From a bacterium (GTDB taxonomy: Bacteria; Desulfobacterota; Binatia; HRBIN30; CADEER01), in the NCBI GenBank assembly GCA_019637795.1, contig JAHBUY010000002.1, positions 62,001 to 126,000 on the forward strand: DNA of 64,000 nucleotides, read 5' to 3'. Below are positions 9,251 through 20,575 of the stretch, piece by piece. A model generated the notes under the pieces. That model saw nothing but the letters and a program-made list of their open reading frames with translations. It was not told where the DNA came from and ran no database searches. The position numbers and the translations under genes are program-made. How positions within the stretch are numbered: position 1 is the first letter of the stretch; the number at the start of each line of letters is the position of its first letter.

Positions 9251-9730
9251 TCAGCCGCGCGGGGTGAGGATGACCAGGGGAATGTCGCGCTGCGTGCGCG
9301 CCTGGTAGTCGTCGTAGTCGCGGTAGACGGCGACCGCCTTCGGCCACAGCGCCCGCTTCTCCTCCGCCGACGCGGTGCGCGCGGTCATCGCCCGGACCTC
9401 GGCGCCGATCTGCACCTCGACCTGCGGGTTGGCGTCCAGGTTGCGGTACCAGAGCGGGTGATGGTCCATGCCGCCCTTGGAAGCGACGAGCAGCAACCGT
9501 TCTCCGTCGCGCGCGTAGATGAGCGGCGCCACCCGCCGCGCGCCGCTCTTGCGGCCGATGGTGGTGAGCAGCAGGACCGGGGCGCCGCGCAGGAAGCGGC
9601 CGCCGACGCGCCCATTGGTCGCCCGATACGCCCAGGTGTTGAGCCGGCTCATCAGCTTGATGATCGGGTTGGCGATCGCGACTTCGGTTTTCGAGAATGG
9701 GCGCGGGGCGCTGGCCATGGCGCGCTCCAT
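9251..9730 (-). CDS. Nitroreductase/deazaflavin-dependent oxidoreductase (Ddn-like)
   Basis: 159 residues with the split-barrel fold pattern of the F420-dependent nitroreductase family: 'PVLLLTTIGRKSGARRVAPL' (about 51-70), then 'LLVASKGGMDHHPLWYRNL' and 'NPQVEVQIG'. These are the diagnostic blocks of Ddn-type proteins, which reduce quinones or nitro compounds with reduced deazaflavin. The family is best known from Actinobacteria. Whether this organism makes F420 cannot be judged from the window, as no cofactor biosynthesis gene is present. A second ATG four codons in (9718) is an equally good start. Confidence 0.82.
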   Translation of the reverse strand: MERAMASAPRPFSKTEVAIANPIIKLMSRLNTWAYRATNGRVGGRFLRGAPVLLLTTIGRKSGARRVAPLIYARDGERLLLVASKGGMDHHPLWYRNLDANPQVEVQIGAEVRAMTARTASAEEKRALWPKAVAVYRDYDDYQARTQRDIPLVILTPRG

Positions 9731-9816
9731 TGCCCCGCCACCGCGTCGCGGTCAACCGGCGGCGCCTGGACTTTCTCCGCCGATCCCGGCATAGGCTCGC
9801 GGCGGAGGAGTTGCGG

Positions 9817-10215
9817 ATGCGCCGGATCCTGCTGATCGCCGCCCTGGGCATCGTCGCCACGGTCGCCGCGCGCCCGGTGTCGGCGGCGTTCCTCACCGGC
9901 TGCTGCGCCTGCCTGGAGCAGCACAATGCGCAGACCGCGAGCGGGCCTCCCCAGGCCCAGCCGGCGCTGTTCTGCAGCCAGGTGGTCGGCATGGGATATC
10001 CCGACTTCGTGCAGCGCTGCGACGACGCCGGCGGCGCCAGCGCGCCCTGCTTCGACCCCTCGCCGGGTCAGTCCTGCGGCGCAACCCTGGCGCAGCAGGG
10101 CATCGGCTGCCCGGCCGCGCCCGGCGCCCCGGCGGCCGGCCACCTCGGGCTGGCCGCGTTGGCCGTGGCGCTGAGCAGTCTCGGGTTCGCCGCCCTGCGC
10201 CGCCGCGCCCGCTGA
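9817..10215 (+). CDS. Eight-cysteine secreted protein, 'CCAC' family copy A
   Basis: 132 residues; one of three paralogues in the window (see also 12181-12594 and 12680-13084). Signal peptide MRRILLIAALGIVATVAA, then 'CCAC' followed by a cysteine array that keeps the same spacing in all three: CCxC-x20-C-x14-C-x9-C-x8-C-x10-CP, with AQT five residues after CCAC. The C-terminus is 'GAPAA', a hydrophobic helix (LAALAVALSSLGFAAL) and an RRRAR tail, the layout of PEP-CTERM/MYXO-CTERM sorting signals. The start is set by GGAGGAG at 9804-9810. I know no family for it. Four disulfides and surface anchoring after C-terminal processing are inferences. It does not overlap or pair with a single neighbour. 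Confidence 0.75.
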   Translation: MRRILLIAALGIVATVAARPVSAAFLTGCCACLEQHNAQTASGPPQAQPALFCSQVVGMGYPDFVQRCDDAGGASAPCFDPSPGQSCGATLAQQGIGCPAAPGAPAAGHLGLAALAVALSSLGFAALRRRAR

Positions 10216-10245
10216 ACCGCGCGCCCGCCGCCCCTCCTGCCGCCA

Positions 10246-10275
10246 TTGCCGCAGTCGCGCCGCGGCTGCTAGGCA
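10246..10275 (+). promoter_or_regulatory. Candidate promoter of the hydrolase gene, leaderless type
   Basis: TTGCCG (10246-10251), an 18 nt spacer and TAGGCA (10270-10275). The hexamer ends 6 nt before the ATG at 10282, so a start about 7 nt downstream would give an mRNA beginning at or beside the AUG. No Shine-Dalgarno is present. Confidence 0.4.
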
Positions 10276-10281
10276 ACGGCG

Positions 10282-11190
10282 ATGCCGATCGTCGACAGCA
10301 ACGGAATCCGCCTCGCCTACCAGGAGTTCGGGGACCCGCGCGCCACCCCGATGCTGCTCATCATGGGCTTGGGCGCGCAGATGATCCTCTGGCGCGATGA
10401 CTTCTGCGAGACCCTCGCCGGCCGCGGCTATCGCGTCATCCGCTTCGACAACCGCGACGTCGGCGAGTCGACCTGGATGGACGACCTCGGCATGCCCGAC
10501 GTGCTCGGGGTCCTCGGCGCCATCGCCGCCCGGCAGCCGGTGCAGGCGCCGTACCTGCTGCGCGACATGGCGGCCGACGCCGCCGGCCTGCTCGCCGCGC
10601 TCGCCATCGACAGCGCCCACGTGGTCGGCGCCTCGATGGGCGGCATGATCGCGCAGACCCTGGCCCTCGACGCGCCGGCGCGGGTGCGTTCGCTGACCTC
10701 GATCATGTCGTCGACCGGCAACCCCGACCTGCCACAGCCGCGGCCCGACGCCATGGCGGTGCTGCTCACCCCGCCGCCGGCCGACCGCGAGGGCGCGATC
10801 GCCCGCGGCGTCGAGGTGTTCCGCACCATCGGCAGCCCCGGCTTCCCCTTCGACGAGCCGGAGATCCGCCGCCTCGCCGCGCTGAGCTACGACCGCGGCT
10901 TCAACCCGGTCGGCACCGCCCGGCAACTGGTGGCCATCCTCGCCTCCGGCAGCCGCGTCGAGCGCCTGCGCGAGCTGCGCCGGCCGACGCTCGTCATCCA
11001 CGGCACCGACGACCCGCTCGTCCCCTTCGCCGCCGGCCAGGATACCGCCAGCGCCGTCCCCGGGGCGCGCCTGCTCGCCATCGAGGGTATGGGGCACGAC
11101 ATGCCGCGTCCGGTCTGGCCGCGCATGATCGACGCCATCTGCGAGCTGGCCGAACGCGCCGAGTCCGCGATGGACGCCGCCGGCCGCTGA
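10282..11190 (+). CDS. Alpha/beta hydrolase
   Basis: 302 residues with the full alpha/beta-hydrolase core. The oxyanion-hole region is 'LLIMGLGAQMILW', the nucleophile elbow is 'VGASMGGMIAQ' (S118), the acid is the aspartate in 'IHGTDDPLVP', and the catalytic histidine is in 'GMGHDMPRP'. It has no signal peptide and is probably cytoplasmic. The neighbours (an SDR and secreted CCAC proteins) do not show the substrate; esterase, epoxide or lactone hydrolysis are all possible. The ATG lacks a Shine-Dalgarno and follows the promoter-like element at 10246-10275. Confidence 0.85.
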   Translation: MPIVDSNGIRLAYQEFGDPRATPMLLIMGLGAQMILWRDDFCETLAGRGYRVIRFDNRDVGESTWMDDLGMPDVLGVLGAIAARQPVQAPYLLRDMAADAAGLLAALAIDSAHVVGASMGGMIAQTLALDAPARVRSLTSIMSSTGNPDLPQPRPDAMAVLLTPPPADREGAIARGVEVFRTIGSPGFPFDEPEIRRLAALSYDRGFNPVGTARQLVAILASGSRVERLRELRRPTLVIHGTDDPLVPFAAGQDTASAVPGARLLAIEGMGHDMPRPVWPRMIDAICELAERAESAMDAAGR

Positions 11191-11260
11191 TGCCCGCCGC
11201 CAGCGCCGCCGCCGGCCTCCCCGTCCAACGGCGGCCCTCGGCGTTCGCCGGTGCCTCGCG

Positions 11261-12103
11261 ATGCCCTCGGTTCTGATCACCGGCTGCTCCTCCGGCATCG
11301 GGCTGGCGGCCGCGGTCGAAATGGGGCGGCGCGGCTGGACGACGATCGCCACCCTGCGCGATCCGCGGCGCGCCGATCGCCTGCGCGACGCGGCGACGCG
11401 CGCCGGGGTTGCCTCGCGGCTGGTCATCGAGGCGCTCGACGTCACCGACGCCGCGTCGTTCCCCGCCGTGCTGCAGCGGGTGCTGGCGCACGGCGGCGGC
11501 CGCCTGGACGCGGTGGTGCACAACGCCGGCATCGCCAGCGGCGGCGCCTTCGAGGACCTGCCGGACGGCGAGCTGCGCCGGGTCATGGAGACCAACTTCT
11601 TCGCCGTGCTGGCGCTGACCCGCGCCCTGCTCCCCACCTTCCGCGCCCAGCGCCGGGGCCGCATCGTCGTCGTCTCCAGCAACTCCGCCTTCGCCGGCGA
11701 GCCCGCGAACTCCATCTACGTCGCCTCCAAGTGGGCGATCGAGGGCTGGGCGGAATCGCTCGCCTACGAGGTCGAGCGCTTCGGCATCGACGTCGCGCTC
11801 ATCGAACCCGGCCCCTACCGCACCGAGATCTGGCGGAGCTCGCCGCGCATCGTGCCGGACGGCAGCCCCTACGCGCCCTGGCTCCGCCGCCTCGAGGCGG
11901 CGATCGACGCCAAGGTGGTGGCCAGCGCCCGCGACCCGCGCGAGGTCGCCACCGCCATCGCCGCGGCGCTGGAGGCGGTACGGCCGCGCTTCCGCTACCC
12001 CGTCAGCCCGCAGGCCTGGTTCGGATTCCTCATGCGCGGCGTCGTGCCGACCCGCGCCCAGCGCCGGCTGGTCACCCGCCTCCTCGGCCTGCGCGGCGAG
12101 TGA
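11261..12103 (+). CDS. Short-chain dehydrogenase/reductase
   Basis: 280 residues. The cofactor motif is 'LITGCSSGIGLAAA' at about 5-18, the structural NAG is 'VVHNAGIASGG', and the catalytic Ser-Tyr-Lys set is 'VVSSNSAFAG' then 'YVASK' (about 153-157). 'IEPGPYRTEIW' is the usual post-catalytic PG motif. The arginines following the first strand suggest NADP(H) rather than NAD(H). The C-terminal about 60 residues ('PVSPQAWFGFLMRGVVPTRA') resemble the long-chain or retinol-type SDR extension. It is 70 bp downstream of the hydrolase gene in the same direction and may share its transcript. The substrate is unknown. Confidence 0.87.
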   Translation: MPSVLITGCSSGIGLAAAVEMGRRGWTTIATLRDPRRADRLRDAATRAGVASRLVIEALDVTDAASFPAVLQRVLAHGGGRLDAVVHNAGIASGGAFEDLPDGELRRVMETNFFAVLALTRALLPTFRAQRRGRIVVVSSNSAFAGEPANSIYVASKWAIEGWAESLAYEVERFGIDVALIEPGPYRTEIWRSSPRIVPDGSPYAPWLRRLEAAIDAKVVASARDPREVATAIAAALEAVRPRFRYPVSPQAWFGFLMRGVVPTRAQRRLVTRLLGLRGE

Positions 12104-12180
12104 CCCCTTCGACGAGGTCGCGGCACGGGTGGAGTCCGGGCGGGCGCTTTGGTAAACGGCCGCTCCGTGGAGGGAACGCC

Positions 12181-12594
12181 GTGAACAGGATCGCCGCGGT
12201 TGCCATGGTCATCGCCGCCATCAGCCTCTCGACCGGCCCGGCGGCCGCCACGCTGTTGCAGTCCTGCTGCGCCTGCGTCAAAGGCGAACAGGCCCAGACG
12301 AGCGGCGCGTTCGGCGCCAACCCGCAGGTCTACTTCTGTGCCGAGGCGCAGCCGGGAGACATCCCGGGCCTCGAAGAACGGTGCGACGCGGTCTCCGACC
12401 AGAGCGGCACGCTGCACTGCGAGGCCAACATTCCCGGCCCGACCTGCCGCGCCCAGCTCGCCGACGGCGGTCTCTTCTGCCCGGCGGCCGGCGCGCCCGC
12501 CGCCGCTCCGTTGCCTCTTGCCGCGCTGGCCATCGCCCTGGCGATTCTCGGTGCCGCCACGGCGCACCGTCGCCGCCCCGGCGGCCGCGCCTGA
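12181..12594 (+). CDS. Eight-cysteine secreted protein, 'CCAC' family copy B
   Basis: 137 residues from a GTG at 12181 preceded by GGAGGGA (12169-12175, 5 nt spacing). Signal peptide (VNRIAAVAMVIAAISL), then 'SCCACVKGEQAQTSG'. Cysteine spacing is CCxC-x20-C-x14-C-x11-C-x8-C-x10-CP, matching copies A and C apart from one loop. The tail is 'AAGAPAAAP', a hydrophobic segment (LPLAALAIALAILGAA) and HRRRPGGRA. Its frame lies inside a longer open frame that upstream is antisense to nothing and overlaps the SDR in another phase, so the signal peptide decides the start. A TAAACG hexamer about 20 nt upstream could be a -10 element. Confidence 0.75.
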   Translation: MNRIAAVAMVIAAISLSTGPAAATLLQSCCACVKGEQAQTSGAFGANPQVYFCAEAQPGDIPGLEERCDAVSDQSGTLHCEANIPGPTCRAQLADGGLFCPAAGAPAAAPLPLAALAIALAILGAATAHRRRPGGRA

Positions 12595-12679
12595 CCCCGA
12601 AGCCATGCCATTTGCCCCGCCGCCGTCCGTGACATCCGAGGGCGCAGCTTGCTACAGGCGCGCCCCGGGAGGGTTCGCC

Positions 12680-13084
12680 GTGAGAAGCATCGTCGCCACC
12701 GCCATCGTCGCCGCGCTCGCGGGCACCGCATCCGTCGCCGCCGCGCTTGGCCCCGTGTGCTGCGCCTGTGTTCCCGGCGACGATGCGCAGACCGGCGGCT
12801 TCGCGAATCAGACCGCGGTCAAAGCCCTCCTCTGCGCCCAGGCGCCTCCCGCCGATCCCCAGACCCTCGACGCGCAGTGCCAGCAGGCCAATCCCAGCTA
12901 TACGCTGTTCTGCGCCCCCCATCTCCCCGGCTCGTCGTGCACCGCCGAGCTCGCCGATGCCGGCATCCGCTGTCCCAGCGCCGGGGTGCCCGCGGCCACG
13001 GGCGCGACCGCGCTCGCGCTCGCCGTCGGCCTGGTCGTCGCCGGCGCCCTGCGGCTGCGGCGCCGCCGGGCCGCCCGCTCCTGA
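12680..13084 (+). CDS. Eight-cysteine secreted protein, 'CCAC' family copy C
   Basis: 134 residues from a GTG at 12680 with GGGAGGG at 12667-12673. Signal peptide (VRSIVATAIVAALAGTA), then 'VCCACVPGDDAQTGG'. Cysteine spacing is CCxC-x21-C-x14-C-x10-C-x8-C-x10-CP. The tail is 'SAGVPAATG', a hydrophobic helix and [10 protein letters not shown]. It lies 85 bp after copy B in the same direction, so B and C look like a tandem duplication, while A sits 2 kb away beyond the hydrolase and SDR. Outside the cysteines, the AQT motif and the 'L(A)D(A/G)G' before the last cysteine, the three sequences have diverged strongly, so the duplication is not recent. Confidence 0.75.
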   Translation: MRSIVATAIVAALAGTASVAAALGPVCCACVPGDDAQTGGFANQTAVKALLCAQAPPADPQTLDAQCQQANPSYTLFCAPHLPGSSCTAELADAGIRCPSAGVPAATGATALALAVGLVVAGALRLRRRRAARS

Positions 13085-13113
13085 CGGGTCGCTCCCGCGC
13101 TCCGCCGGCGGGA

Positions 13114-16659
<3,546 letters not shown>

Positions 16660-16769
16660 GGCAGTCAGACCACTCCCCTCAGCAACTCCAACCCAGACTC
16701 CCGACCGCGGAGGACACGGCTCTCAGGGATGCCCGATGCGCGACATCCGTGGTCACCGCTTCTCTCCGC

Positions 16770-18302
16770 TCACTCCCACTCGATCGTCGCCGGCGGTTTC
16801 GACGAGATGTCGTAGACCACGCGATTGACGCCCTCGACCTCGTTGATGATGCGGCTCGACATGCGCGCCAGCAGCTCCGGCGGCAGGCGCGACCAGTCCG
16901 CGGTCATGCCATCGACCGACTCCACGGCGCGGATCGCGAGCACGTGCTCGTAGGTGCGCTCGTCGCCCATGACGCCGACGGTCTTCACCGGCAGGAGCAC
17001 GCAGAACGCCTGCCAGACGCGGTCGTACCAGCCGGCGGCGCGGATCTCCTCCTCCATGATGGCGTCGGCCGCCTGGACGACGGCGACGCGCTCGGCGGTG
17101 ACCTCGCCGATGATGCGGATCGCCAGGCCGGGGCCGGGGAACGGATGCCGGCCGGTGATCGAGGCCGGGATGCCGAGCGCGGCGCCGAGCTCGCGCACCT
17201 CGTCCTTGAACAGCTCGCGCAGCGGCTCGACCAGCGCCAGGCGCATGCGCTCGGGCAGGCCGCCGACGTTGTGATGACTCTTGATCGTCTGCGACGGCCC
17301 CTTGAACGACACCGACTCGATGACGTCCGGATACAACGTCCCCTGGGCGAGGAACGCGACGTCGCGCAGCCGCTTCGCCTGCTCCTCGAACACCTCGATG
17401 AAGGTGACGCCGATCGTCCGCCGCTTCTGCTCCGGATCGGTGACGCCGGCCAGACGGCGGAGAAAGAGCGCCCCGGCGTCCACCGCCTCGATGCGGAAGT
17501 GGAACGCGTCGCCGAGAAACCGCATCACCCGCGTCGCCTCGTCGCGGCGCAGCACGCCGTTGTCGACGAAGATGCAGGTGAGCTGATCGCCGATGGCGCG
17601 GTGGATCAGCGCCGCGGTGACGGTCGAATCGACGCCGCCCGACAGGCCGCAGACGACGCCGGCGGCGCCGACCTGCGCGCGGATGCGCGCGCACGCGGAC
17701 TCGATGAAGCTCTCCATCGTCCAGTCGGCCCTGGCCCGGCAGATGCGGAAGAGGAAGTTCTCCAGCAGCTCACGGCCGCGCCGGGTGTGCACGACCTCGG
17801 GGTGGAACTGGATCGCGTAGCGTCGGCGCGCGCGATCGGCGAGCGCGGCGATCGGCGAGTTGGCGCTGTGGGCGAGGATCGTCCAGCCGGCCGGGAGCTC
17901 CTCCAGGCGATCGCCGTGGCTCATCCACACCGGCGTCGGGTGGCCGACGCTGAAGCCCTGGAAGAGGTCGGCGTCGTCGTCGACGATGAGCTCCGCCGGC
18001 CCGTACTCGCGCGCCGCCGCGCGCGCCGTGCGCGCCCCGTCCTCCTTGGCGAGGACGCCCATGCCGTAACAGATGCCGAGCAGCGGCACCCCGAGCTCGG
18101 CGAGGCGCGGATCCGACAGGGGCGCGTCGGCCTGGTAGACGCTCGCCGGCCCGCCCGAGAGGATGATGCCCTCCGGTTGCAGGGCGCGGATCTTCTCGAG
18201 CGGCAGGTTGTACGGGTGCAGCTCGCAGTAGACGTGCGCCTCGCGCACCCGCCGCGCGATCAGTTGCGTGTACTGGGAGCCGAAGTCGAGGACGAGGATC
18301 AT
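16770..18302 (-). CDS. guaA: GMP synthase (glutamine-hydrolysing)
   Basis: 510 residues; converts XMP, ATP and glutamine to GMP, the last step of guanine nucleotide synthesis. The class I amidotransferase domain holds the catalytic C78 in 'LLGICYGMG' and the His-Glu pair in 'QFHPEV'. The ATP-pyrophosphatase domain has the P-loop '[14 protein letters not shown]' (about 220), and the C-terminal dimerisation domain ends in '[17 protein letters not shown]', the conserved XMP-binding tail. The nucleophile motif is usually GICYGMQ; here the last residue is Gly, which is uncommon. guaB lies 16 bp upstream in the same direction, so the pair should be co-transcribed from the guaB promoter. Confidence 0.97.
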   Translation of the reverse strand: MILVLDFGSQYTQLIARRVREAHVYCELHPYNLPLEKIRALQPEGIILSGGPASVYQADAPLSDPRLAELGVPLLGICYGMGVLAKEDGARTARAAAREYGPAELIVDDDADLFQGFSVGHPTPVWMSHGDRLEELPAGWTILAHSANSPIAALADRARRRYAIQFHPEVVHTRRGRELLENFLFRICRARADWTMESFIESACARIRAQVGAAGVVCGLSGGVDSTVTAALIHRAIGDQLTCIFVDNGVLRRDEATRVMRFLGDAFHFRIEAVDAGALFLRRLAGVTDPEQKRRTIGVTFIEVFEEQAKRLRDVAFLAQGTLYPDVIESVSFKGPSQTIKSHHNVGGLPERMRLALVEPLRELFKDEVRELGAALGIPASITGRHPFPGPGLAIRIIGEVTAERVAVVQAADAIMEEEIRAAGWYDRVWQAFCVLLPVKTVGVMGDERTYEHVLAIRAVESVDGMTADWSRLPPELLARMSSRIINEVEGVNRVVYDISSKPPATIEWE

Positions 18303-18318
18303 CGGCGGAATCCGATGC

Positions 18319-19935
<1,617 letters not shown>

Positions 19936-19975
19936 TTACCAGACGCCCTACAGCTTCGGCAAGAGGGGTGCGACC

Positions 19976-19993
19976 TCCACAACATCTTGTGGA
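19976..19993. promoter_or_regulatory. Dyad operator candidate between guaB and carbonic anhydrase genes
   Basis: TCCACAA, CATC, TTGTGGA: a perfect 7 bp inverted repeat with a 4 bp centre, 182 bp from the guaB ATG and 48 bp from the ATG of the divergent gene. No U-run follows, so an operator is more likely than a terminator. On the plus strand TTGTGG could also be a -35 with TATCGT 19 bp on. The rest of the gap (19795-20040) shows no gene. Confidence 0.35.
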
Positions 19994-20040
19994 CGCGGCC
20001 CCGGCGCGCCGTATCGTCGCGGATGCGCTAAGAAGCCGGG

Positions 20041-20556
20041 ATGCTGATCCCCCTCGACGGCATCGCGCCGCGCATCGCGGCCACCGCCTACGTGCAGGCC
20101 AGCGCCCAGGTGATCGGCGATGTGCACCTCGGCGACGAGTCGAGCGTCTGGTTCAACGCCGTGCTGCGCGGCGACGTCTTTCCCATCCGCATCGGCGCCC
20201 GCACCAGCATCCAGGACAACAGCACCGTGCACGTGACCACCGGCCGGCACGCGACCGAGGTCGGCGACGACGTCACCGTCGGACACAACGTCGTCCTGCA
20301 CGGCTGCCGGATCGGCGACCGCTGCCTGATCGGCATCGGCGCCATCGTGCTCGACCGCTGCGTCGTCGGCGACGACTGCATCGTCGGCGCCGGCGCGCTG
20401 CTGACGCCCGGCACCGTCGTGCCGCCCGGTCACTTGGTCCTCGGCCGCCCGGCGACGATCGTCCGGCCGCTCCGCGACGCCGAGCGCGCGCACGTGCTGC
20501 AGTCGGCGCGCGGCTACGTCGCGAACGCGGCGCGCTATCGCGCCCAGGGCATCTGA
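20041..20556 (+). CDS. Gamma-type carbonic anhydrase family protein
   Basis: 171 residues forming a left-handed beta helix of hexapeptide repeats ('[19 protein letters not shown]', '[15 protein letters not shown]', '[16 protein letters not shown]'). The three metal-ligand histidines of the family can be picked out in 'DNSTVHVT' and '[10 protein letters not shown]'. '[20 protein letters not shown]' carries the conserved Arg and Asp that shape the trimer interface. Such proteins (YrdA/PaaY-like) are usually annotated as carbonic anhydrases, but many have no shown activity. The ATG has no Shine-Dalgarno and a TAAGAA hexamer (20029-20034) ends 6 nt before it. It diverges from guaB. Confidence 0.88.
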   Translation: MLIPLDGIAPRIAATAYVQASAQVIGDVHLGDESSVWFNAVLRGDVFPIRIGARTSIQDNSTVHVTTGRHATEVGDDVTVGHNVVLHGCRIGDRCLIGIGAIVLDRCVVGDDCIVGAGALLTPGTVVPPGHLVLGRPATIVRPLRDAERAHVLQSARGYVANAARYRAQGI

Positions 20557-20575
20557 ACGGACGCGCGGCCGGCGG

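Noticed and set aside
19976-19993. Terminator between guaB and the carbonic anhydrase gene
   Set aside because: The genes diverge, so a terminator would not be useful there; an operator is more likely.
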